A stretch of DNA of 64,000 nucleotides from Oscillospiraceae bacterium (GTDB lineage Bacteria; Bacillota; Clostridia; Oscillospirales; Ruminococcaceae). Below are positions 8,216 through 15,375 of the stretch, piece by piece. The position numbers were made by a program, and so were the translations under genes. The number at the start of each line of letters is the position of its first letter. Position 1 is the stretch's first letter. The DNA lies in the NCBI GenBank assembly GCA_019423755.1, contig JAHZAU010000009.1, forward strand, positions 6,184-70,183. The letters run 5' to 3'. The notes under the pieces are model-generated. The model saw only the letters and a program-made list of their open reading frames with translations, searched no databases and was not told the origin of the DNA.

Positions 8216-9472
8216 TTATTCTGCGAACCGCACCAGCGCCTCAAAGCACTTGGTACCGTCCTCCTTCTTTCCTACCACATAGTAAGCGCCGCCTTCGGTT
8301 ACCGCGTAGCCCAACTGTACCTTCTGCCCCAGCATGGCCTCGCTGTGGTAGTGGATCACCAGCTTTTCCGGGCGCTTCTGGCACACCAGCTCCACCGGCA
8401 GCAGGTCCCAGATCAGGTCGGCGTACCGGGCGTTGTTCAGGTGGCCGTTGCAGTCGGTGCGGGAATAGGTCACCGGCTCCCAGACGGTCCCCTCCACCGC
8501 AAGCCCCTTGGGCAGGGAAAAATCGTGCCCCTTGTCCGGCGCCTGGTTGTGGAAGGGGTAGCGAAGCTCCTCCGGCGGCTCCCGCAGGATCTTGCGGCTC
8601 TGGGTGTCTACCAGCACCCACTTGGCGTCCACCTGGGCTGCTTCCTGCCCCTGGCCGTCCAGCAGCTGGGTGCGCCGGTCATAAACCGCCCGCACCGGGT
8701 AGGACGGCTGGGTCCGCAGGGTCAGCTCCTCCCCTACCTGGATGGCCCGCTTCCACTCCACCGACACCTTCGCCAGCAAAAATGCCGTGTGGGTCCGCTC
8801 GTAGGCTTCGTTGTTCATGCCGATGGCGTCGCACTGGTCGATGCTGATCTGCTGCACCTGCGCCAACAGCGCGCTGGCCTTCTGGCGGTTGGAGCGGTCG
8901 CACTGGTCCTGCTCCACCCGCACGGTTTTTTCATAGATGCTTTCTTCCATGGTTTGGGTCGCCTCCTGTGTCTTCTCTGCCTTCCAGCGGTACCGCAGTT
9001 CCCGCAGCGGTGCACCGCCGATGTTTTCCGTCCGCTGCTCCCCGGTAGGCGCAAAGCCTGCCGCCTGGTAGACCTTCCTCGCCCGCCGGTTTTCCTCCAA
9101 CACCCACAGTTCTAACCCCAGCCAGCCTTGCTGCCGGGCATAGCTTTGCGCAAACTCCAAAAGCCGCCGCCCGTTGCCCTGTTTCCAGGCAGAAGGGTCC
9201 AGATAACAGGCCTGCAGCTCGCCGCAGCCGCCTTCCTTTGGGTCCCGCAGGACCACAAAGCCCCGCACCTGGCCGCCGTCTTCCAACAGGAACTGCCGCT
9301 CCTGCTCGCTGCCGGCGATGCGCTCCCACAGCTGTTTCCGGTTCTGCGCAAAGGCTTCGCTTTGCAGATATTCTTCCGGAACGATGCCCCGGTACGCCTG
9401 CCGCCAGCTTCGGGTGTGTACCCCAGACAGCGCCGGGGCGTCCTGCCGGCTCACCGGACGGATGGTCACCAT
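8216..9472 (-). CDS. GNAT acetyltransferase fused to acyl-ACP thioesterase
   Basis: 418 residues in one uninterrupted frame with two unrelated domains. Residues 1-165 are a GNAT domain: RPVSRQDAPALSGVHTRSWR at the start, then GELQACYLDPSAWKQGNGRR with the acetyl-CoA loop, then ARKVYQAAGFAPTGE. Residues 175-418 resemble acyl-ACP thioesterases (double hot-dog, FatA/B type). The first half has CDAIGMNNEAYERTHTAFLL, and the second has DCNGHLNNARYADLIWDLLP with the Asp-x-Asn-x-His motif used by plant and bacterial enzymes to hydrolyse acyl-ACP. An internal ATG at 8950 (codon 175) has AGGAGG 11 bp upstream, so a stand-alone 244-residue thioesterase may also be made. The acetyltransferase substrate is unknown. 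The gene lies downstream of parB behind a terminator. Confidence 0.85.
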   Translation of the reverse strand: MVTIRPVSRQDAPALSGVHTRSWRQAYRGIVPEEYLQSEAFAQNRKQLWERIAGSEQERQFLLEDGGQVRGFVVLRDPKEGGCGELQACYLDPSAWKQGNGRRLLEFAQSYARQQGWLGLELWVLEENRRARKVYQAAGFAPTGEQRTENIGGAPLRELRYRWKAEKTQEATQTMEESIYEKTVRVEQDQCDRSNRQKASALLAQVQQISIDQCDAIGMNNEAYERTHTAFLLAKVSVEWKRAIQVGEELTLRTQPSYPVRAVYDRRTQLLDGQGQEAAQVDAKWVLVDTQSRKILREPPEELRYPFHNQAPDKGHDFSLPKGLAVEGTVWEPVTYSRTDCNGHLNNARYADLIWDLLPVELVCQKRPEKLVIHYHSEAMLGQKVQLGYAVTEGGAYYVVGKKEDGTKCFEALVRFAE

Positions 9473-9487
9473 ACTGCTCCCTCCTTA

Positions 9488-9528
9488 TAAAAAACGCCGT
9501 ACCGCCCAAACTCTCGGGCCGTACGGCG
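9488..9528 (-). terminator. Terminator of the parA-parB operon
   Basis: On the minus strand CGCCGTAC and GTACGGCG pair around a GC-rich loop and are followed by TTTTTT, 27 bp beyond the parB stop codon. Confidence 0.85.
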
Positions 9529-9554
9529 AAAATCGGTCCATGCAGTTGTCTTGC

Positions 9555-10424
9555 CTAACGGGAAAGCTTGTTTGCCAGGTCCCGCAGGTCCTCCTCGTTG
9601 AGGAACTGGATGCTCAGGACGCCGCCTTCCTTGCCCGGCGTGACGGTCACCTTCCGGCCCAGCTCCTGCTCCAAAGCCAACTGTACCTCCCGGCAGAAGC
9701 TGCTCCCGCCCCAGACCGGCGCCGAAGCTTCGGTCTCCTTGGGCTGCTTGGCCGCTTCCTGACGGGTCTTGCACAGCTTCTCTACATCCCGTACCGAATA
9801 CCGTCCGGTGCGGATCTTCCGGGCGATCTCGATGACCGTCTCCGGCTCCTCCGCCAGCGGCAGCAGCGCCCGGGCGTGACCGGAGGTCACCTGTCCTTCC
9901 CGGACCATCTCCACCACCTCTTCCGGCAGGTTCAGCAGGCGCAGAGCGTTGGCCACCGCCGGACGGGACTTGCCCACCCGCTGCGCCACCTGCTCCTGGG
10001 TCATGCTGTATTTGTCCATGAGCTGCCGGTAACCCATCGCTTCCTCGATGGGGTTCAGGTCCTGGCGCTGCAGGTTTTCGATAAGGGCGATCTCCATAGC
10101 CTCCACATCGTCCAGATCCCGGATGACCACCGGCACCTCGGTGAGCCCCGCCATGCGGCTGGCCCGCCAGCGGCGTTCTCCCGCCACCAGCTGATAGCTT
10201 CCGCTGGGCAGACGGCGCACCAGCAGCGGCTGGATCACCCCGTGCAGCCGGATGGAGTCCGCCAGCTCGCTTAAAGATTCCTCGCTGAATTCCTTTCTCG
10301 GCTGCTCCCGGTTGGGTTCGATCTCGCTGAGGCGAAGGGTCACTTCCCCGGAGTCCGAGGTCTCGTTATCCACAAACAGGGCGTCCAGGCCTTTGCCCAG
10401 CCCTCCTTTTTTCAACTTTGCCAT
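9555..10424 (-). CDS. parB: Chromosome-partitioning protein ParB (Spo0J)
   Basis: 289 residues, the normal size. ParB is a CTP-dependent DNA clamp that loads at parS, spreads, and recruits SMC to segregate the origin. The N-terminal CTPase domain shows NREQPRK (box I region), LVAGERRWRAS (box II) and ENLQRQDLNPIEEA (box III). A helix-turn-helix parS-binding domain follows (MTQEQVAQRVGKSRPAVANALRLL, GQVTSGHARALL), then a C-terminal dimerisation segment ending DLANKLSR. AAAGGA lies 7 bp before the ATG. It follows parA with a 30-bp gap in one operon. A perfect parS site lies upstream of parA and another next to noc, providing its binding sites. Confidence 0.97.
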   Translation of the reverse strand: MAKLKKGGLGKGLDALFVDNETSDSGEVTLRLSEIEPNREQPRKEFSEESLSELADSIRLHGVIQPLLVRRLPSGSYQLVAGERRWRASRMAGLTEVPVVIRDLDDVEAMEIALIENLQRQDLNPIEEAMGYRQLMDKYSMTQEQVAQRVGKSRPAVANALRLLNLPEEVVEMVREGQVTSGHARALLPLAEEPETVIEIARKIRTGRYSVRDVEKLCKTRQEAAKQPKETEASAPVWGGSSFCREVQLALEQELGRKVTVTPGKEGGVLSIQFLNEEDLRDLANKLSR

Positions 10425-10454
10425 AGCTCGTTCCTTTCTTTTCTTCCCGACCGG

Positions 10455-11219
10455 TTACTTCTGGTGTTCCAGCAGCTCCTGGGCCAGCGCCAGATACGCC
10501 TGCGCGCCCTTGGAGTTGCGGTCAAAGTAGATGGCCGGCATCCCGAAGCTGGGCGCCTCGGACAGGCGGACGTTGCGCGGGATGACGGTGCGGTACACCT
10601 TGTTGGGGAAGTATTTCTTCACCTCGTCCACCACCTGCATGGTCAGGTTCAGGCGGCTGTCGTACATGGTCAGCAGTACCCCTTCGATCTCGATGACCGG
10701 ATTATACAGGCGTTTGACCTGCCGCACGGTGGCGATCATCTGGGAAAGGCCCTCCAGGGCGTAGTACTCGCACTGGATGGGGATGATGATGCTGTCGCTG
10801 GCCGCAAAGGCGTTGAGGGTGATAAGCCCCAAAGACGGCGGGCAGTCGATGAGGGTGTAGTCGTACTCTTCCTTTAAAGGGGCCAGCGCCTGCCGCAGCT
10901 TCATGGTGCGTTCCGGCAGTTCCACCAGCTCGATCTCCGCCGCCGCCAGGTCCATACTGGACGGCAGCAGGTCTACGTTTTCAAATTCGGTTTTAATGCG
11001 GGTCTGGGTGGCCCGCTCCTGGCCGATCAGCAGGTCGTAGGTGGAGCGCTCCAGCTCCCGCTTGTTGACCCCCAGGCCGCTGGTGGAGTTGCCCTGCGGG
11101 TCGATGTCCACCAAAAGGCACCGCTTGCCCATCTTCCCCAAAGCAGCGATGAGGTTGATCACCGAGGTGGTCTTGCCCACGCCGCCCTTCTGATTTGCAA
11201 CTGAAATGATTTTGCCCAT
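10455..11219 (-). CDS. parA: ParA (Soj) ATPase
   Basis: 254 residues. It is a Walker-type ATPase that works with ParB in origin segregation and, in Bacillus, regulates DnaA. The deviant Walker A box KGGVGKTT lies at residues 11-18; Walker B-like LLVDIDPQGNSTSGLG and LIDCPPSLGLITLNA follow; the C-terminal half contains VVDEVKKYFPNKVYRTVIPR. The start at 11219 was preferred over an in-frame ATG 12 bp upstream because GGAG lies 6 bp before it and MGKIISVANQ matches the family N-terminus. A promoter at 11282-11310 and a parS site at 11329 lie just upstream, so ParB binding could influence transcription. Confidence 0.97.
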   Translation of the reverse strand: MGKIISVANQKGGVGKTTSVINLIAALGKMGKRCLLVDIDPQGNSTSGLGVNKRELERSTYDLLIGQERATQTRIKTEFENVDLLPSSMDLAAAEIELVELPERTMKLRQALAPLKEEYDYTLIDCPPSLGLITLNAFAASDSIIIPIQCEYYALEGLSQMIATVRQVKRLYNPVIEIEGVLLTMYDSRLNLTMQVVDEVKKYFPNKVYRTVIPRNVRLSEAPSFGMPAIYFDRNSKGAQAYLALAQELLEHQK

Positions 11220-11281
11220 GTGATTCTCCATAAAACAGGGCTCAAACGGCCCTTTTTTTCAAAATTCTACTGATTACAGAT

Positions 11282-11310
11282 ATTATAGCACAGCCTTTGC
11301 GGGAAGAAAA
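11282..11310 (-). promoter_or_regulatory. parA-parB promoter
   Basis: On the minus strand an extended -10 (TGCTATAAT) lies 17 bp from a weak -35 (TTTTCT), about 60 bp before the parA start. Confidence 0.6.
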
Positions 11311-11328
11311 GCGTCCACCCTCCCCAAA

Positions 11329-11344
11329 TGTTCCACGTGAAACA
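11329..11344. promoter_or_regulatory. parS site (perfect consensus)
   Basis: TGTTCCACGTGAAACA matches the 16-bp consensus parS of Firmicutes at every position. It lies between the parA promoter and the serpin gene. It should be a ParB nucleation site. Confidence 0.96.
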
Positions 11345-11438
11345 TAAATTTCGCCCCAGCTGCAATAAAATCCGCCCGCCAAGGCACTAGTGAAGTAACC
11401 GAATCATTTGTGATTTCCCTTTTAAGGAGGTATTCGTT

Positions 11439-12770
11439 ATGAAGCCAACCAAACTGCTTGCTCTGCTCTGTGCCGCTATGCTCACCGTCAGCAGCACCGC
11501 CTGCGCCGCAGGCGCCGAAACCAAACCCAATCCCGACGTAGCCGAAGTCCCCGCTGAGACTACCGAAACACCTTCCGGCGAGGAAGTGTCCGCCACCGAA
11601 GAACCGTCCTCCGGTGAAGAACAGTCCGTCCCCGACGAGCAGGTGGACCCCGCCTTCCTTACCTCGCTGGATAAATTCAGCTCCAACGCCGCCAGCGCGG
11701 TCTTCACCGCCACCGGCACCGACAAAAACCTCTGCTTCTCCCCCGTCAGCCTGGCTTACGCCCTGGGTATGCTCTCTGTCGGGGCGCAAGGTTCCACTTT
11801 CAACAGTCTTTCCTCCACTCTCAACCTTTCCAACAACGATCCTTCCACCGTTTTGCACCAGTTTTCCCTGTTGATTCCCACCCACATGGGGGAAAGTGGG
11901 TCCGCCGTCATCGAGACTGCCAACTCCATTTGGATGCAGAAGGACTTCCCCTTCCTGGATAGCTACATCCAGTCCATCACCGACGCCTTCCAGGCCGAGT
12001 CCTTCCTGGTGGACTTTGAGGACGCCGCCACCGCCGACCAGATGGCCCAGTGGGTCACCGATCAGACCCATGGCACCATCCAGTCCAAGTTCGTCCCCGA
12101 CCCCATGCAGGTCCTCTCCCTCATCAACACCATCTATCTGAAAGCCGCCTGGCTGGACCCCTTCCAGCCGGAAAACACCACCGCCGGTGAGTTCCACACC
12201 GCCGATGGCTCCACCGTCAATGCTTCCTTTATGGAACAGCTGCTGATGAACCACAAATACACCGACGTCAACAACTGCCGCGTGGTGGAGATGCCTCTGG
12301 GCAGCGGCTTGAGCATGAGCCTCATCCTCCCCAACATGGGCATCGACGCCGGTTCCCTGGCCACCGACCCCGCCGCCCTGGACGCCCTGCTCAATCCCCC
12401 GGAAGCAAACAGCAAGCTGGCCGATATCACCATCCAGCTGCCCCGCTTCTCCTATGACACCACCCTCAACCTGAAAAATACCCTGCAGTCCCTGGGCCTG
12501 GGCGAGCTGTTCCAGGACCCCGACCTGTCCGCTATGACCACCGAGGACGTCGCCGTCTCCTCCTGCATCCAGCAGACCCACATTGCTGTGGACGAAGAAG
12601 GCTGCGAAGCTGCCGCCATGACCGCTATCGGCGTCGCCGCTATGGCCGCTCCCATCACCGCCCCCGAGCAGATCACCTTCCGCCTGGACCGCCCCTTCCT
12701 CTTTGCCATCCAGGACTATAACGACCTGCCCCTCTTCATCGGCCTGGTGAACCAGCCCGACGCCCAGTAA
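11439..12770 (+). CDS. Secreted serpin, probable lipoprotein
   Basis: 443 residues. Residues 1-22 are a signal sequence with a plausible lipobox (STAC, Cys at 22), followed by a Pro/Glu/Ser-rich linker to about residue 65 and then a full serpin fold. Family signatures are CFSPVSLAYALGMLSVGAQG, ANSIWMQKDF, LINTIYLKAAWLDPF and MPLGSGLSMSLILPN near the start and middle, and RPFLFAIQD near the end. The hinge VDEEGCEAAAMTAIGVAAM retains the small residues needed for loop insertion, so it is probably inhibitory, though P14 is Cys instead of Thr/Ser. By simple counting P1 is a Met followed by Ala, suggesting elastase- or subtilisin-like targets; the loop is a few residues longer than usual, so P1 is tentative. 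Start: AAGGAGGT 8 bp before the ATG. It is transcribed opposite to the flanking par genes. Confidence 0.92.
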   Translation: MKPTKLLALLCAAMLTVSSTACAAGAETKPNPDVAEVPAETTETPSGEEVSATEEPSSGEEQSVPDEQVDPAFLTSLDKFSSNAASAVFTATGTDKNLCFSPVSLAYALGMLSVGAQGSTFNSLSSTLNLSNNDPSTVLHQFSLLIPTHMGESGSAVIETANSIWMQKDFPFLDSYIQSITDAFQAESFLVDFEDAATADQMAQWVTDQTHGTIQSKFVPDPMQVLSLINTIYLKAAWLDPFQPENTTAGEFHTADGSTVNASFMEQLLMNHKYTDVNNCRVVEMPLGSGLSMSLILPNMGIDAGSLATDPAALDALLNPPEANSKLADITIQLPRFSYDTTLNLKNTLQSLGLGELFQDPDLSAMTTEDVAVSSCIQQTHIAVDEEGCEAAAMTAIGVAAMAAPITAPEQITFRLDRPFLFAIQDYNDLPLFIGLVNQPDAQ

Positions 12771-12787
12771 TTTTTCTTTCCACGACC

Positions 12788-12834
12788 AAAAAAGGCCGCA
12801 GCCAAAGCAAGTTGCTTTGGCTGCGGCCTTTTTT
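12788..12834 (+). terminator. Strong terminator after the serpin gene
   Basis: A near-perfect stem (AAAAGGCCGCAGCCAAAGCAA with its complement) is followed by TTTTTT, 17 bp after the stop. It is symmetrical enough to work in both directions. Confidence 0.92.
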
Positions 12835-12917
12835 GGTGAATCAGCTTGGGAAGTCAAAATCCAAGGCGCCTGGGAAGGGACGCCGTAGGAACCAGGTTGT
12901 CGGGGCGGGTCGATTTT

Positions 12918-12933
12918 TGTTTCACGTGAAACA
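12918..12933. promoter_or_regulatory. parS site (perfect palindrome) beside the noc stop codon
   Basis: TGTTTCACGTGAAACA matches the consensus TGTTNCACGTGAAACA exactly. It abuts the noc stop codon. Confidence 0.96.
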
Positions 12934-13773
12934 TCACCCGGTTTTCCGGGTCTTGGAGCGGTAGGCGCTTTCTTTGGGGATACGCACGGTGTACACCAGA
13001 CAATCTTCCTCCTCGGCCATCTGGGTCTTGGCCCGGATGCCGGAAAGCTTCATAGTCTGGATGGCCTTGTCGATGCTGTTGAGGAAGATGCGCAGGTCCT
13101 TGACCACAAACAGCCGGTGGGCCTTGTGGGTCTCCTTGGGCTCCAGGCGGCTTCGGACGTATTCCTCCGTTTGGGAAACGTTCATCTGCCGTTGGGCGAT
13201 GGCCTCCACCGCCTCCAGGATCGCTTCCTCCCCCTGCTCTGCCAGCGAGAGCAGCGCCCGGGCGTGGCGCTCGGTCAGGCCGCTTTCCAGCATCTTCTGC
13301 CGCAGCGGGCCGGAAAATTGCAGCAGCCGCAGCTTGTTGGCCACGGTGGACTGGTTTTTCCCCAGCCGCGCCGCCACCGCCTGCTGGGTCAGGCCGGTCA
13401 TCTGTACCAGACGTTGGATAGCCGCCGCTTCCTCAAAGAAGTTCAGGTCCTGCCGCTGGATGTTTTCGATGAGCGCCAGGGCGGCGCTGTCCTCCTGGGC
13501 CATTTCGGTGACGATGGCCGGGACGCTTTCCATCTTGAGCATCCGGCAGGCAAGCAGCCGCCGCTCCCCGCTGACCAGCTGATACCGGCCGTCGGCCTGA
13601 AGCAGCACCGTCACCGGCTGCAGCACCCCATATTGGGCGATACTGCTGGCCAGCTGTTCCAGCTTGTCCGGGTCGAAGCTGCGCCGGGGTTGGTTTGGGT
13701 TGGGGACCACCTGGTCCACCGGGATCAGTACCACCTTGTTGATGACCTTTTGTTTCGAGAGCAAAGCTTTCAT
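12934..13773 (-). CDS. noc: Noc-type nucleoid occlusion protein (ParB family)
   Basis: 279 residues. It is a second ParB-family protein with VPNPNQPRRSF, LVSGERRLLACRM and ENIQRQDLNFFEEA motifs and a helix-turn-helix (LTQQAVAARLGKNQSTVANKL). Its C-terminal part (FVVKDLRIFLNSIDKAIQTMK...VYTVRIPK) is the Noc-type tail rather than the ParB tail. Its place between parA and rsmG is the Bacillus noc position. Noc binds specific sites and membranes to block division over the chromosome. The start at 13773 was chosen because AAAGGAAGGG lies 7 bp upstream; an ATG 33 bp earlier would lie ahead of this ribosome-binding site. No Noc-binding sites were recognised. A ParB paralogue with other specificity is the alternative. 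Confidence 0.88.
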   Translation of the reverse strand: MKALLSKQKVINKVVLIPVDQVVPNPNQPRRSFDPDKLEQLASSIAQYGVLQPVTVLLQADGRYQLVSGERRLLACRMLKMESVPAIVTEMAQEDSAALALIENIQRQDLNFFEEAAAIQRLVQMTGLTQQAVAARLGKNQSTVANKLRLLQFSGPLRQKMLESGLTERHARALLSLAEQGEEAILEAVEAIAQRQMNVSQTEEYVRSRLEPKETHKAHRLFVVKDLRIFLNSIDKAIQTMKLSGIRAKTQMAEEEDCLVYTVRIPKESAYRSKTRKTG

Positions 13774-14021
13774 CGGCGGTCCCTTCCTTTCTGTGGTTCT
13801 ATTCAAAACACCCGCAGGTGTCGTCTTGCGACGGGGCAGCCCCTGCGAGCTGCCCCACCGGGGAAAAGAAGTCGCCAGAATATTTCTGGCTCGATGGTAA
13901 GGGGGCTCCGCGGACAGAACGGAGCAAGGTCAACCTGCACGGTTGTCCAGCTATGGAAAAGGAAAAAGCATGGAATCCCATCTCGAATCATCTTCGCTAT
14001 GGTTTCCATGCTTGTATTATA
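13774..14021 (-). promoter_or_regulatory. noc promoter and long 5' leader
   Basis: The minus strand has an extended -10 (TGGTATAAT, with TATAAT at 14016-14021). The leader to the noc start is therefore about 235 nt. It contains a stable hairpin at 13833-13856 (GGGGCAGC/GCTGCCCC) without a T run, so it is not a simple terminator. No known riboswitch was recognised and no upstream peptide frame stands out. Confidence 0.55.
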
Positions 14022-14089
14022 CCAGATGCCTGGTGTTTATTCCACTATTTTCCATCTCGCTTTTTCCCGACATTCCCGCCGGTTTCGAC

Positions 14090-14803
14090 CTAAAGGATGG
14101 GCTTTTTCTCCATCTTGGCGGCGTTTCTGGGGAATTGGGGCGGAGTTTGCGATATCTTTTTAATGAGCAGGATGGAACGTTTGCTCTCGTCCGGCAGGAT
14201 GAACTTCTCCACCCGCTCTACCTTGCCGCCCATGGTGGCGATGGCGTTGCGGGCTTCCCGCTCCTCCTCCTCGATGTCGTAGCCCTTGAGCGCCACAAAA
14301 TACCCGCCGGGCTTGACATAAGGGATGCAGTATTCCGCCAGGTTGCGCAGGCTGGCTACTGCACGGGCGCAGGAAAGGTCAAACTGCTCCCGCAGCTCCT
14401 TCTTCTTGCCGCCGTCCTCGGCGCGGGAATGGACGCAGACGCAGTCCAGACCCAGCTCCCGGCTCACCTCCGAAAGGAAGGTCAGCCGCTTGTTCAGGCT
14501 GTCCAGCAGCGTCACCTTCAGGTCAGGCCGCAAAATCTTCACCGGCACCGACGGGAACCCCGCCCCGGTGCCTACGTCGATGAGGCTGGCGCCCTCTGCC
14601 GGCTGGATGGCCCGCAGGAAAAGCAGGCTGTCCACAAAATGCTTGATGACGATCTCCCCCGGCTCGGTAATGGCCGTCAGGTTGATCTTCTGGTTCCACT
14701 CCACCAGCAGCTGGGCGTACCGGTCCAGCTGGTCGGCGGCCTGGTCGTTCATAGGCACGCCCATGGCCTCGCTGGCAGAAAATAGCAAATCTTTGTCGAT
14801 CAT
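14090..14803 (-). CDS. rsmG: 16S rRNA m7G527 methyltransferase RsmG (GidB)
   Basis: 237 residues. It methylates N7 of G527 in 16S rRNA using S-adenosylmethionine; its loss gives low-level streptomycin resistance. The family N-terminus (LDRYAQLLVEWNQKINLTAI) is followed by the SAM-binding loop LIDVGTGAGFPSVPVKI and DSLNKRLTFLSEV, with ARAVASLRNLAEY downstream. The start at 14803 overlaps the preceding acetyltransferase stop as ATGA, so translation is coupled; frames extending further upstream only read into that gene. It is the last gene of the mnmE-mnmG-acetyltransferase-rsmG operon. Confidence 0.96.
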   Translation of the reverse strand: MIDKDLLFSASEAMGVPMNDQAADQLDRYAQLLVEWNQKINLTAITEPGEIVIKHFVDSLLFLRAIQPAEGASLIDVGTGAGFPSVPVKILRPDLKVTLLDSLNKRLTFLSEVSRELGLDCVCVHSRAEDGGKKKELREQFDLSCARAVASLRNLAEYCIPYVKPGGYFVALKGYDIEEEEREARNAIATMGGKVERVEKFILPDESKRSILLIKKISQTPPQFPRNAAKMEKKPIL

Positions 14804-15375
14804 TCGTCTTCCCCTTCCTGTTGTTCCATCTCCCGGTTGCGCAGCACCATGTGCACGTGGTCCTCCCACACGCCATTGATGCGCAGATATTTGGGCGAGA
14901 CCCCTTCCCGCTCCATGCCCAGCTTCTCCGCTACCCGCAGAGAGCGGGCGTTGCGGGGCAGGATGTTGGCCTCGATGCGGTGCAGCCCCAGCTCAGTAAA
15001 GGCGATTTGGGCCGCCTTCTGGGCCGCTTCGGTGCAGTATCCGCGGTTGATAAGCTCCCCGTCCATGTGGTAGCCCATAAAGCAGGACAAAAACGCCCCG
15101 CGCACGATCTCACTCAGCCCCACAAAGCCGATGATCCGCTCCGGCTCCCCCTTTAAGGAAAGCCACAGCCGCAGGCAGCGCCCCTCCTCCTGGCGGGCGG
15201 CGTCCTGACAAAGCAGCGTGCGCTGGCCCTCCTCGGTGTAAAATTCATCGGGGCGTACCGGGTCGGTCTCCCGGTGAAATTCTTTATTTTTCGCAAAATA
15301 CCGGGCCACTTCCCCGGCCAATTCCGGGGCGGATGGCCGCAGGATCAGGCGTTTTGTTTCCCATTGCTGGTTCAT
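14800..15375 (-). CDS. RimJ/RimL-type GNAT acetyltransferase
   Basis: 191 residues. The N-terminus (WETKRLILRPSAPELAGEVA) and the acetyl-CoA region (RGYCTEAAQKAAQIAFTELG, HRIEANILPRNARSLRVAEKLGMEREG) are typical of the RimJ/RimL group, which acetylates protein N-termini, though many members have other targets. It is sandwiched with 4-bp ATGA overlaps between mnmG and rsmG, so it is translationally coupled to both. That position inside a ribosome/tRNA-modification operon suggests a translation-related substrate, but this is inference. Confidence 0.88.
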   Translation of the reverse strand: MNQQWETKRLILRPSAPELAGEVARYFAKNKEFHRETDPVRPDEFYTEEGQRTLLCQDAARQEEGRCLRLWLSLKGEPERIIGFVGLSEIVRGAFLSCFMGYHMDGELINRGYCTEAAQKAAQIAFTELGLHRIEANILPRNARSLRVAEKLGMEREGVSPKYLRINGVWEDHVHMVLRNREMEQQEGEDE

